Shown in pieces: positions 35,399 through 47,745 of a stretch of 64,000 nt of DNA; within the stretch, counting starts at the first letter, position 1; each line of letters begins with the position of its first letter. The notes beneath the pieces are model-generated. The model ran no database searches and had not been told where the DNA came from. It saw only the letters and a list, made by a program, of their open reading frames with translations. Made by a program: the position numbers and the translations under genes. Source of the stretch: Cenococcum geophilum 1.58 (lineage: Eukaryota > Ascomycota > Dothideomycetes > Gloniales > Gloniaceae); contig KV748176.1 of assembly GCA_001692895.1 (NCBI GenBank), positions 5,795,092-5,859,091 of the forward strand. Direction: 5' to 3'.

Positions 35399-35548
35399 TG
35401 TAACGGCGCTATCGCACGTTACCTGCTAAATTCTGCTATATTCTACCAACCTATAATTGGCCCGCCCAAAGCTAGCGCCTTAGCGGCTTACCCTATATAT
35501 TTATTTACACCGGCCCTAGCGACCCCCCCTTCCTTCTCTTTAGCTTAG
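35399..35548 (+). repeat. 3' LTR of element D, first part (interrupted)
   Basis: 150 bp beginning TGTAACGGCGCTATCGC. It stops at the target duplication CTTAG (35544-35548) of element E; the remaining 61 bp are at 48208-48268. Confidence 0.92.
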
Positions 35549-35769
35549 TGTATAATTACAGCACGTGGTATACTAAACGCGTAGCTACGCGTTTGGTACA
35601 CTAACCACTTATATACTAACTAATTAGGGGGGAGGCGCGTCAGTATATAGATTACGTAGTCTACCTTAATAGAATCGACAGTTACCACCATCCTAAAGAG
35701 TATACGATACTATACGTATTTCGTGCCCCAGGATATAACTCGCCATATATTATTAAATTAATATAAATA
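35549..35769 (+). repeat. 5' LTR of element E
   Basis: 221 bp, beginning TGTATAATTACAGCACG and ending TTAATATAAATA (CA before RIP). Followed by a roughly 490-bp leader rich in TACGGAC copies, up to the gag ATG at 36260. Confidence 0.92.
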
Positions 35770-36259
35770 CTGATTAGTGAGCGCGTATAAATTAGTAATC
35801 ACTTAACACCTCCCCTAAGCGATATACAATAGCGACCACTTGTTTAGACTCCTAGTATAACCTACTAGAAGGTTAGAAGCCAGGGATTACAAAACCATCA
35901 CTAACTCTATATACTTATTTAAGTCTTAGTATAATTTACTAGAAGTTTATAGACGCAAATATAAACCCTTACGGAACCTTCTATCCTTAACCCCCTTAAA
36001 CCTTAAACCCCTCCGGACCTTTTACAGAAACTCTTTACCCTCCTATAAACTATTACGGACCTATTAATCGCCTTTACGGACTATTATAAGACCTCTTAAA
36101 CTATTACGGACCCGTTAATTAATTTTATGGACCGTTATAAAACCTCCCCCACCCGTTACAAGCTACTACTACCCGCTATATACTATACTATATAGTATAG
36201 CAGACACAAGTAAGCAGATTAATAAAGGTTAAGAGAAATGGAGATAAGGAGTTGACCTT

Positions 36260-39200
36260 ATGTCTATAACTAATGTTAACAACTATATTAAGTATAAAAT
36301 CCTTAAATATGGATATTTTAAGCTTATAAATGACGACCTATAGGAGTAATATAAGGAAGACTTTATAGACTTTACGGAAGATATTCTTAAAGCTTATAAC
36401 CCTACTACTATCTATAACCTACGAACCCTTTTACGTCACCAAGGTATATAGGTTAAAAAGGATAAATAAGTCACTATTGTATAGTCCTTATATAATATAA
36501 TATAGAAGGAGGACTAAACGGAATAGACTAAAGAGGAAATCCTAAACTAGGTTAAAGTTACTAATAAACTCTTTACTTCTCCTAAACTTAATAGCATCGC
36601 TAGCCTTATACCTAACCTACTTAACTAAATTCGTCCTATAAACCTAAGCGATTTTAGAATTAATCTTACGGGCTAAAGTATACCTAGTACTTAAGTTACG
36701 GACTATAATACCCCCGTAAACCAAAATACGGACTAAAACCCTCCCATCGCCTAAGCTATAGATCTATAACCTACCTAAGTTACAGATCTGTAACCTACTT
36801 AAGTAAAGACCTACGGTAAGGAGCTAGCTAACTTAGCTAAGCTCTATACTAACGAATCTAAGTATAGCGGTAAAAATAATAACTTTAACTTTAAACTTAC
36901 TATCTTTACAGACCTCTGTTGGAAGGCTAATATTCCTAAATAGGAATTTAGCCAAGCCTATTCCACTATACTGCGCGGCCTAGCCCTTAACTACTACTAC
37001 ACTAACCTTAAGAGTAACCCCCTTGGTATTTCCTTTAATAAGCTATATAAAGCTATATATAACTACTTTAAAGGACTAGAATATAGGCGTAATATCCTTA
37101 CCTAATAGAATGCAACTAAGTTACGGACCGTAATTAACAAGAATACCAAAAAATCGACTATAGAGTGCCTGTAAATCCTTATTAAAGACCTTCGGCACCT
37201 ATAGCACGGCCTTAATATTAAGCTTTAAATAGACGACTTCCTACATAATAAACTCATTATGGCTTACTAGGAAGTAGAGCCCTATAAATATACCTATTAT
37301 AAGCCTATAGACACCTTAACTAGCCTTATTAACGATTTATAGTCCTCTATTATAACGTACAAAGTCTTAAACCCGCTAGGTAGTACTTAAGCCTTTATTA
37401 CGGACCTACAAAACACATAAACTGACTTAGACGCCTACTTTACGGACCGCCGCTATTGCTGGCAGTACCTATACCGACCAAGTCCTACCTGTAACCACTA
37501 TAGCAACTCCTGTATAAAAGTATACCCCCATAGATAAACTAGCCAGAAGTGTTTTATATACAGTAAGGAAGGATATTAGTCTATAAGGCACACCTAGGAA
37601 GAACGTAATAAGTCTAAGAAGAGATTTAATAATCGGATTAACTAGTTTATCTTAAACTATAAAGGAAAGGAGGCGGAGGAGTCTTTTAACAAGTTAATAG
37701 AAGCCCTTATAATTAACTTTAACTTAGATACTTAGGAACAGGAGATCTTAGAGACGTTCTTAACTACTTTTAGACTTTTTATAGACAGCTAAGCCTTTAA
37801 TATTACGACCGTATTAGCCGACCACTCCTCTTTATACTTAATTACACCCAAAAACTGGCCTATAAGCATACCTATTAGACCCATTACAGACGTTACGGAC
37901 CGCGAATAGGACCTATTTGCATATATTACTATAGAACGCTATACCTCCAAAAAATTCTATGGCGTTATAATTAATATAGGTACCTCTAAGAAGTCTACTA
38001 TAGGTTACGGACAATACCTTATATATAAGACCACTATAAAGGATAATACGGACATTAATACTATGCAAACTGGGGCCGTAAATGTCTAATTTGGTATTAG
38101 CTTAACCGCATTAATTAGATCAGTTAAAGTTAAAACTCTAATTAGCCTAGTTAACTTCCATATAGTAAAAGCGGACACCCCTTTTCTACTCTGCCTTATA
38201 GACATAGATAGACTATAGGTTTACTATAACAATATTATAGATACTCTAATTAGCCCCGTAACTACCCTAAGAAGTAAGTATATTACCCTACCAATTATAT
38301 AACAATTTGGACACCCATTCCTTATATAGGGAGAGACTTTACGGACCTATATTTAGGAATCTTTTAACTATAACCCGTACTACCTTACTAGTACGGAAAT
38401 CCACCGCCTATACTGCCGTTTCGGCCACCTATTAGCCGAAAAGCTATATAGAGTCCTTAAACGCTCTAGATATGACGACGTTAATAGGAAGGCAATTAAC
38501 TACCTAACTAAATACTACTCCTTTTGCTAGAAATACGGACGTTCCCTAGGCCAATTTAAGTTCACCCTTTATAAGGACCTTAACTTTAACTACTTAGTAT
38601 ACGTAGATATTATATATATTAACGGCAGCCTAGTATTATATATAATTAATAAGGCAACCCGCTATTAAGCCGCCCGTTAGTTGTAAAATATATCTATAAA
38701 ATATACTTGGGATATTTTACGGACCTACTAGATTAATATATACCTTAAACCCCCTAAGTATATTACCCATAATGCCGGTAAGAACTTTATTAGTAAGGAA
38801 TTCTAATAATATACTACGGCTATGGCTATTTTAATAAAAGCTGTTCTAGTTAAGGCGCATTAGTCTATTAGGCTTATTAAGTAAGCTTACCTAGCTGTAT
38901 AGAGAGCTTACTAGATTATTACGGACGAGTATAAGGACATCTAAAAGGAACTAGCTCTATAGATGGCCGTAAAAGCCGTTAATAACACCGCTGGCCTTAA
39001 CGGATTAGTACCTACCCTTTTAGTTTACGGAGCCTACCTAAAGATAAGTAACCTAGGCCCTCTAGCCCTATCTATTACGGAACGAGCAGCTATAATATGG
39101 AAGGTAATAGCTAAAATAGTAAAATTACGGGCTAAACAAACTGTTAATAACGCTTTGCATTACCGCAACGGACCTAATATAACCTTAGTATATAACCTCC

Positions 39201-40257
39201 CGCTTAATTCTAAAGTCCTTATATAGCGTAAGAGCGGCAATTAGACTGGACCTTACCGTTTACTAGCTGTAGAAGACAAGATATATTATATATAACTTCC
39301 TAGCGGACTAACTAGCTTCAGAAGCACGTCCGTAAAACCCTATTTTTAGTCCAAAAACACCCATAACGTTAAACTAGAAGAACTAGAAGCACCCGCCAAA
39401 CTAAATAAACTAGAAGCACCCCTACCTACTCTGGAAGTCCCCTATAAACCCACTAAACCTATTAAACCTGCCGTAAAGCGTAGCCGAGGACGCCCTTAAA
39501 AGTACCCCATAACGGAGAACTACTTAACCTCCATAGGCATATCTATAAGGCAATCTCCGCCTATAGATATATTAGTTCTAGTACAGGAAACCCCTTTTAC
39601 GGACTTATAACGCAAAGAGATCAACGGACTACTTAAGAAGGGCGTTTTTACAGTTATAATAGAGAGAGACGTTCCGCAAGTCGTCCGTATATTTAACTTA
39701 CGCTTTATTAACAAAATTAAGCACCCTAGTACTAATAAAGCCTTTAAAAAATTAAGGCTTATTATATAAGCTTATAACAACCAGAAAAAGGACTTAGTCC
39801 TTATATAATTACCTACAATTTAACGGGTCAGCTAACGGATTATACTTGCACTTACGCCAGGACTACAGCAAACTAAACCCGTAGCCCTATACTTATAGGA
39901 CATCTTATAAGCCTATATACAGTCTAATACCTACCTAAGTAGGGACATCTTTATACGACTACCCCTTAAGCTTAATTTATAACCAGGAATAATTTTATAG
40001 GTTATAAAACCTCTTTACGGAGTACCAGAAGCCGGAAACTATTAGTTTAAGACGTACTACTAGTATTACATTAGTAAACTTAAAATGGAACAGTTAACCT
40101 ATAACCCCTACCTCCTATACACCCCATTAAACGGCCTTAGTATTATTAGACTCTAAACAGATAATATCCTCTTCTTAGCAGACTAAACCTTTGCGGATGC
40201 TAAAGAAACTAAACTATAAAAGGCCAAGTTCTTAGTAAAGCTATAAGAGTAGTTAAC
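36260..40257 (+). pseudogene. Element E gag-pol (degraded): gag, integrase, start of RT
   Basis: The frame opens at ATG 36260 (MSITNVNNYIK). A possible zinc-binding CNHYSNSC lies near 37490. The GAG-pre-integrase segment has IHRLYCRFGHLL near 38400 and YSFC.KYGRS near 38520-38540, a His/Cys zinc site. Integrase core covers about 38570-39240; the stop-free piece 38963-39226 is part of it. An AT-hook-like KRSRGRP lies near 39476-39496. Copia-type RT begins near 39690 with NLRFINKIKHPST and reaches L.TDNILFLAD near 40160-40190, the degraded catalytic box. The frame breaks at 40257 and resumes at 40683. Confidence 0.86.
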
Positions 40258-40677
40258 TGTAAGAGTATATATATTAGGTCCCGCCGCGCTTGCGACAAGT
40301 TCGCAAGCACTCTCAGTCTTTTTGGCCGTATGGCGACGTGGAGGCGGGCCACGTTACAATTGTGCTTGCGAACTTACTGGGGCCAGGTGTCGTGGGTTCG
40401 ATCCCCATCGGTCACTTCGCTCTAGTACAGTCTAACGCGCATCCGTGCGATGAGGCGTCGGTGAAGATTCCGATCGCTTACGTTACTGGGGACTCCTAAT
40501 ATATGGTGCGACTCTTCGTGTGCGGACCCCCTGCGGCTTAGCGTTCGAGGACGAACGCGCAGAGGGGAGGGCAATTGTAAGAGTACATATATTAGATCCC
40601 GCCGCGCTTGCGATCAATATCGCAAGCACTCCGTGTCTTTTTGGCCGAATGGCGACGTTGGGGCGGGAAACGTTACA
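40258..40677 (+). mobile_element. Miniature LTR retrotransposon (SMART/TRIM-like), 420 bp
   Basis: Two terminal repeats of 101 and 102 bp (40258-40358, 40576-40677) begin TGTAAGAGTA and end CGTTACA, flanked by TSD TTAAC (40253-40257 and 40678-40682). The 217-bp interior ends in a polypurine tract GAGGGGAGGGCAAT next to the right repeat. It is GC-rich and almost free of RIP, in sharp contrast to the copia RT it interrupts. Each repeat holds a hairpin GCTTGCGAC...GTTCGCAAGC or a close relative. No protein is encoded; the open frame 40290-40499 is an artefact. Size and structure match fungal SMARTs, which rely on proteins of larger LTR elements. Confidence 0.88.
40392..40408 (+). other. tRNA T-arm-like sequence inside the miniature LTR element
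   Basis: GTGGGTTCGATCCCCAT can form a 5-bp stem with a TTCGATC loop, i.e. a T-arm with a B-box (GGTTCGATCC), followed by CGGTCAC as a possible 3' acceptor strand. I found no matching 5' acceptor GTGACCG or D- and anticodon arms upstream, so this is not a complete tRNA gene. Confidence 0.5.
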
Positions 40678-40682
40678 TTAAC

Positions 40683-41020
40683 TAAGTAGAATCTAATTAA
40701 GTTTAATAGAGGCCTAATTATATAAAAGGGTAACCTAATTAAGCTAACTTAGAAACGCCAAGCTTAAAACCTAAAGCCTATAGACCTTACTAGTTCCCGC
40801 GGAGAGACCTATAAGACTATAAATATAAAGGACTAATACGCTGCATAGCGTGTAAGAGGCGCCTATATTACTATAGTCTGTCAGCCTAAATCTGCCTATA
40901 ATTTATCCTTTACAGCCTAGGTAATAGACCCGTAAGAGGAAAATATTAAACAGCTTAATAAGCGTATTTAGTAGCAAATTAACAATGTAGTAAGGGGACT
41001 TACTTTTGTACTACTAGACC
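40683..41020 (+). pseudogene. Element E RT/RNase H linker, resumed frame
   Basis: After removal of the miniature element and one TTAAC the RT frame continues in register (readable DLTSSRGE near 40780). It is cut at 41020 by element F, with AGACC at 41016-41020 as the left target duplication. Confidence 0.75.
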
Positions 41021-41232
41021 TATTACGGCTCGAACAAATGCCTCTAAACCGAAGCTTGAACGAATGCTGTATTACGAAGATACTAAGCTAAAGAGAAGAA
41101 AAAGGGGTCGCTAGGACCGATATAAACAAATATATAGGGTGAGCCGCCAAGGCGCTAGCTTTAGGCGGGCCAATCGCAGGTCGGTAGAATATGGTAGAAT
41201 TTTGGCAGGTAACGTGCGATAGCGCCGTTACA
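41021..41232 (-). repeat. 3' LTR of element F
   Basis: 212 bp, from TATTACGGCTCGAAC to GCGCCGTTACA on the plus strand. Keeps many CpA sites (GAACAAATGCC). Confidence 0.92.
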
Positions 41233-41539
41233 TTACCCCCCTCTTTAAAAGAAAGCCTGCCCTTAGGCTTAGTTAGAAAAAATAGGTAGCACTAGGCTTA
41301 TAAATGTAGGATTATAAAAATATAAGATGAGGAGATAAAGGGGACATAAGTCCGTCCTGACTAAGTATAAAGGGCGATTGTGGGCTAAGTGGAAGCACTA
41401 GGCTAGAAAGAGTAGCCGCTAAAAGTCTTGGCACGGATCTGACTAATTAGACAACTTTAACCGGCGGTTAAAGTTCCTAGATATCTGAAATTTTATGGTA
41501 CTGGTAGAAAATGGCAAAATATGGCAGAATTTGGCAGAC

Positions 41540-44500
41540 AGCTGTATTAGGGCTTTGGGGCGTTTTTGTCCCTATATTCTTCCGGTAACTTATCGTCTTT
41601 ATTATACTAGTATTCTATCTATTTGTCTAGGTACTTTAGGGGTCCAGGCGTATTAGGGTATTGGTTATAGAATTCTTTAAGCTTCTGGGGGCAGCCTATA
41701 AAGTTCTACGTAGGGTACTAGGTTAGGTTAGGATCGTAGCCCTTTCATTAAATATGGTATTTTAGTGCTTCCCGTACTATCTTGCAGGCTAGTATTTCGT
41801 TAACCTCCTATTTATTATTACCGTTTACTTAAACTGGTAGGGGAGACTCGTTCTTTTGTCTAGGTAATAGGTTATTTATAGCTTTCCGTAATTTATTTAG
41901 CGAGAAGATAGGGTAAACCCTAATTAAGTCTGGGAGCTTTATCTTATACGAGTTGCCTATCTTCTTAAGAACCTTATACAGTCCTACCATCTAGTAGTCT
42001 AGCTTACGGCTAGGTTATTCGGTCCTCTAATTCCTTGTTATAACCTAGACTATATCACTAGGGGCAAAATCGGGCTCTTAATAGTGTTTGTTTGCCTACT
42101 GTTCCATTAACCTTTAAGCTTTTTCTAGGTTCTCGTGGGCTACCGTCTAGGCCTCCTCTAATCGTTTGGCGTACTATTAGGCCTTAATATAGGATAGCTT
42201 CTCTTATATAGTTTGGGGTTCTTCTAGCCTTTTCTAGTTAAAGCTTGTGCGGGGTAAGTATTCCATTTCTAGCTGAATTGGGGTAAACCCTGTGGAGTTA
42301 TGGGGTAGGGTTGCTTGCGCGTAGTTTATTAAGGGTAGTAGTTTAGACTAGTTGTCCTAGAAATAGTTAATAAAGGGCCTAAGCCTCTGGTCTAGGTACT
42401 AATTTATAATCTTTATCTGACTGTCTATCTGGGGGTAATAAGCTATAGAAAGCTTTAGCTTAATACCTAGGATCTGGGTAAACTTATTCTAGAAGGCTAA
42501 TATAAACTATGGCCTATAATTGGATATAATAGTATCTGGTGGTCCGTAGATTTAGTAGACGTAATGGACATATAGCCAGGCTGCCTCTTTGGCATTAATG
42601 TTTTTATAACATGGAATTAAGAACGGGCGTTTACTAAAGCGGTTAACTATAACTATAACTATATCGTATCTGTTACGGTCCCTAGGTAGTTTATAAAAGT
42701 CTATAGAGATATACTGCTAAGGGCGCTCTAGTATTAGGAGTGGCTTAAGTAGTTCTAGGGTCTTATCCTATGGGATTATAGCTCTCTAGCAGTCTTTGCA
42801 GTTCCGTATATATTAATTAATATCCGCAACTATTCTTAGCTAGTAATAGCGGCAGTTAATAATTTTATAGGTCTTGTTCTTGCTAGGGTATGCTATAGAG
42901 ACTTAGCAATAAGCTTCGCGGATTAGTTTAGTCCGTAGATTATCGACGTCAGGGATTATAAGCCGCTCCTAGTATAGGAGCAATCCTTCCTTTATCTTAA
43001 AATTGGGGTCTTCTTTTACGGCTTATTTACGGAGGGCCCTTAAGGCATTAGCCGTGCGGTTTATAGTTAGGAGGCGGTTAATTAGCCCTATTAGCTTATC
43101 TAAGGACTCCTCTATTAGTGCTAGCTTGTTTTGCTAGGAGTCTAGCTCCTTAAGGATCCGCGGGTTAAGCTGTTCTAAATAGAGGAGGGCGCGCGTCCGG
43201 TATTGGGTCTTTAGCTTATTCTAGGGTCCTACATCTTATTCTCTTTGGGTTAGGGTATTAGCCTTAGAGTTTTGCTTGCTAGAATAATATATAATCGTAA
43301 AGAAGAATTGGGAGAGTATTTTAGCCTACTAGGCTTATTGCCCTATAAGCTGCTTTATAGTTATAAAGTACTCTAGGGCTTTATAATCTGTATATATCTT
43401 AATCTAGGAGTTCGTACCTTTAAGCTTTGCGCGCTATTAGGAAAGTAATTAAATAATAGCTAGTATTTCTTTGTTATGTACTTTATAGTTATACTTAGCC
43501 GGGTCTATTGTCTTTAAGAAGAAAGCTATAGGGTACTATTTGCCGTCTAGATGTAATTGTAATAGGATTCCCGCTATAACCCCATTAGAGGCGTCTGTTT
43601 CTAGCATTAATTTAAGGTCTAGGTTATAGTAACAAAGGATTAGGGAAGAGATAAGCCAATTCTTTACCTCTTTGAAGGCCTTTATATAGCTATTATTAAA
43701 GATAAAAGGCGTGTCCTTCCTAGTTAGTCATATAAGAGGTTTTGCTATAATTCCGTAGTTATAGATAAACTAGTAGTAGAAATTACAAAAACTAAGGAAG
43801 AACTGGATTCCTTTTACTATACGAGGGGGCTTTTAGTTACGGATTGCCTTTACCTTCTTAGGGTTGACCTTAATTCCTTCTATAGTTACGATAAACCTGA
43901 GGTATTTTGTACGTTTTACCCTAAACTCGTATTTCTTAATATTGACTTATAAGCCCGCGTTCTGTAGTCTCTCTAGGACCTTCTTAATATGAACTTAATG
44001 CTTAAGTTCGTCGTTTAAGTATATAAGAATGTCGTCTAGGTATGCCGTGTAGAATTCATTAAGGTAATTAAAAAGAACGTTATTTATATACCTTTGGTAC
44101 GTAGCCGGTCCGTTTATTAGTTTAAAAGGAAGAACTTTATATTTATAGGAACTATAGCGGGTACGGAACGTTGTTAAATCTTTAGATATAGGGTTTATCC
44201 TAATTTAGTAGAAAGCTTGGCGGATATTAAGTTTGGTAAAGATCTTTGCCTGGCTTAGATATATAAGGGTCTTATTAATTAAAGAAATAGAATACTGGTC
44301 CTTTTAAGTAATAGCGTTTAGCTTTTAATAGTTAATATAAAAACAAAGGCCTCTATTAGGCTTTTTTACGAATAGGATAGGGGAAGTAAAAGGGGCTTAA
44401 CTTGGCTTAATAAACCCTTTATCTAGGTTATTAATTAAGTACTGCTTTATTGCTTTTAGCTTATCCGTTAATTAATAGTAGAGGGGGCTATAGCCTAGTG

Positions 44501-46960
44501 AGTTATTGGCCTCTAATTAAATCTTATAATTGTATGTCCGGTAGGGGGGTAACTTATCTAAGGCCGCCTTTAAGAATGCATCCTTGTAGCCTATATAAAT
44601 AGTAGGAAGAAGGCGTTTAACTAGTTCCTTATCGGTTTCCTTATCTGGCCTTTCCTCTTTATTATTAATAATTTGGTTAATCTTATATAGGCTTGTTATA
44701 AAGACCTTATTATCCTTCTAGTATATATTAAAGTGGAACGCTATAGCGCTAATTGCGGCGATATCTATGGTAGGGGGGTTGACTAATAATAGGGGCGTAT
44801 GTGACTTTAGGGACTTCTAGGGTACTAGCGTCATTATTACTCCTTTTAGCTCCTATTATATCTTTTAGAGGTTATCCCTTATATCCTATTAATACGTTCT
44901 TTTCTATAACGGTTAAATCTATATAATTTAGACGTTATCTACGTTATTATCTATCCCGCTTCCGTATATAGAGTCCTCTTTAAATATAGCGCTTTGGGAG
45001 AGTATCTTTATTAGTATAGAGTTCTTTCTAGCTTTATGGCGGGCGTCCTCTTAGGTAAAGGCTAGGTCACGGGCCCGGACATCCTACTAGTAGGTAGGGT
45101 TAGCCCTTACGGCTAGTGTTTTATGGTTGGTTTAGATCTCCCTAATAAAGGAGGGCAACCTTAGTCTATCCTCCGGCCAGACGAACTGTCTTTTTTATAT
45201 ATTTAACTAAATATTAAAATAGGACATCTATTTTTGTCTAAGGATTATATTATAGAACCCTAGGTCTAGGATGCAAAAGGGGATGCCGTATTAGCGTCGT
45301 CCGTTAAGAGCAATATGCAACTTTAAAACGTGGGTAATGGGCCAACCGGCTTGGCCGTTATAGCCCTTTACCTAAATAGGCTTCTCTAGTTAGATGGCTT
45401 CTGTATTTAGAAACTTGGCAATATTATTTATATAGGTAGTATTTATAAAGGCGAAGCTATTTGCTCTAGTGTTAATAAGGGCGGTTATATTAACTCTATA
45501 TCCATTTTAAGATACTATATATAGAACCGTAAAATGCTTTCTACCCATTAACTAACTAAGATTAATCTCTTTAAGATTAATAGGGTACCCTAGGGGGGAG
45601 TCTTTCCCTAGGGTTCTTCTTTTCCTAACTTATTGGACGTTTCTCCTTCCTCTATTTCCTTAATATTGCCTATATCCTTTAGCTCCGGGTAGGATAAGGT
45701 AAAGTAACCTTACTTATTGCAGTTAAAGCATATAGCCGAGGCAGGGTTAATCGGAGTATTACGGCGAATACTAGTTAATGGCGTAGTACGTAGCTGGTCG
45801 GGCGAGGCTCGCTAGTGCGTAGTTATAACCGCCTTTAGTATAAGAGTAGTTATAACTTATCTTCCTGCTCTAGCTTCTATAGGTATAGCTAGCGAGTTCT
45901 AATTATTATAGAGTCGCTTTTGCTAATTAGGGCGGGCGTTAATCTGCTTTAGTTTTAAGTCTAATAATAGGCAATAAGCTATAAGTCTTTTGTGGGTTGG
46001 TAGGTTATCTAAAGTTACAGCGATCTTTTCTTATAGCCGGATTGTTAGCTTATTATATAGGTCTAATTGGTAGTTCTTAAGGGGAACCTAGCCTTCTCTT
46101 GTAAGGTATAGGAATTAAGTTTAGAATTCGGCAAAGGGTTAGTTTAGTTTTATTATTAGGTAATTATAGTTATAACGGGCATCCTGTACTTTATTTAGGT
46201 TAATATAAATAGCCGCTAGGTGCCGTATTATCTCGTTAACAGATATAAATTGGATAGGGGAGTTATCCTTAAACTTGGCTTAAAGGTGCCGTTGGGCGTC
46301 CCTAATAGTTCGACTAAAGAGGTAGAGTATTTTAGCTTCTTTGGAAAGGAAATGGTTATAGTTAATATGGAGCTTTCCTTGTACTTAAATCCTCTAATTC
46401 TTAAAGGTAGGGTTTATCCCGTTAAACAGTGGTAGGGGGTTAGGGAGCTTAACGGACTTTAATTGCTTTATTATTGTATCCGTACTCCCTAGTATATCGC
46501 ATTTAGTAGAGTGAATAGGTCGGCTAGGGCTTTAAGAAGGGGAAGCCGGGCTATTTTGTAGGGCCGCAAGGCTTTCTAGGATCTCTTGTAGGGTCTCTTG
46601 TATATTTCTCGCTTTAAGATAATTGGCTTCCTAGCTAGCTACAAGGGCGCGAATCTGCTTGCGTATGTCTATAATATTATTATTGTCTTTAATTTCTAAT
46701 CCTAATTGGATCTTAGGTTCCTCTTAGGTAGAGGCAGCTCTCTTAGATAAGCTTGCTTTAGGTGCTATTATTAGCTTCCTAAGGTTTGTCGGTATTATAC
46801 GCTTTAGTTTTAATTCTAGGGGTACAGGTCCAGTCCTGTCTGGCTTATAAGGTGGGATATTATCTAGGCCTTCCCAGGTAATATAGAGTTATTTTGGTGT
46901 CTGAGTATAGCGCGTTAATGCGTCGTTGCAGACGAAGTTTCTTTAGGGTGGGATATTATT
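41540..46960 (-). pseudogene. Element F gag-pol (degraded)
   Basis: Minus-strand reading: gag in the region 46900-45600; a zinc-knuckle remnant CFNCNK.GYF near 45705-45740; a protease remnant ALINTRA near 45450-45480 (ALIDTxA before RIP); RT with TAYLDDILIYLND around 44020-44055, catalytic YLDD intact at 44031-44042; RNase H; integrase near 43100-42000, including DFYKLPRDRNRYDIV near 42650-42700; and a chromodomain-like tail near 41690-41820. The stop-free plus-strand frame 46220-46435 is an antisense shadow of gag. Confidence 0.86.
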
Positions 46961-46998
46961 AAGGCCTTCCCAGGTAAGGTAGGGAGAGCTTAGTATAA

Positions 46999-47210
46999 TG
47001 CCACGGCTTGAATAAATGCCTCTAAACCAAAGTTTGAACGAATGCTGTATTATAAAGATACTAAGCTAAAGAGAAGGAAAAGGGGTCGCTAGGACTAATG
47101 TAAATAAATATATAGGGTGAGCCGCTAAGGCGCTAGCTTTAGGCGGGCCAATTGCAGGTCGGCAGAATATGGCAGAATTTTGGCAGGTAACATGCGATAG
47201 CGCCATTACA
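46999..47210 (-). repeat. 5' LTR of element F
   Basis: 212 bp, from TGCCACGGCTTGAA to GCGCCATTACA on the plus strand, followed by AGACC. Confidence 0.92.
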
Positions 47211-47215
47211 AGACC

Positions 47216-47745
47216 TAAATTCCCTTAGCTTAATAGCATTTATAAACGCCTTCTTTGCTAATAATAAAGACCTATTATTATAAATCGGCTTTATAATTGT
47301 ACTTACGGACTATAATTAGGACGCAAATATACTGTACTAGTCTTTAATTAAGTGTAAATAAGTAACCCGCAGTGTACTAGCTTCTAAACTATATATACTA
47401 GCTTATAGATTTAATATAGCAGCCGTAATTAAATTAACGGTCTAGAAGATTCTACAACTAGAGCAGTTACCCCTAGTTTTATACACTAATTTAAAGTCCC
47501 TCTATAACTGCCTAGTTAAACTAGGTATAATATAAGAGAAGAGGCTTATAGTCGACCTAATGTGCTTATATTAGGCCTATAAATAACATAAGATTACGGA
47601 GGTTAAATAGATTAGTAGCGGAGACAACTTAGCGGACACTATAACTAAGGCAAAGCCGTGCTAAGCTCTTAAAACCCTAATTAATACAAATAAGCTTAAC
47701 TTAAGGGTTATAGAATGGGTGGAACGAGACTAACAGAGCACTTAC
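47216..47745 (+). pseudogene. Element E RNase H, C-terminal end of pol
   Basis: The resumed copia frame shows IAFINAFFANN, ILAYRFNIAAVIK, VLYTNLKSLYNCLVKLG and GDNLADTITK, the latter near 47620-47650, typical of Ty1/copia RNase H and its ADxLTK-type end. The frame ends soon after EWVERD near 47720-47735. Confidence 0.82.

Larger units (their letters stand above)
41021..47210 (-). mobile_element. Ty3/gypsy chromovirus-type element F, same family as D, nearly full length
   Basis: LTRs of 212 bp at 41021-41232 and 46999-47210, inverted relative to those of D. TSD AGACC at 41016-41020 and 47211-47215. The polypurine tract (complement of CCCCCCTCTTTAAAAG) is at 41236-41251, so transcription would run right to left. 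All Ty3 domains are present in order. F is visibly less RIP-altered than D or A and keeps an intact YLDD box, but still carries stops. Confidence 0.93.

Noticed and set aside
40258-40677. Duplicated 101-bp segment considered as a tRNA gene or SINE
   Set aside because: Only a T-arm-like stretch is present. TG...CA terminal repeats, the polypurine tract and 5-bp TSD instead define a miniature LTR element.
46220-46435. 71-codon plus-strand frame
   Set aside because: Antisense to the gag of element F.
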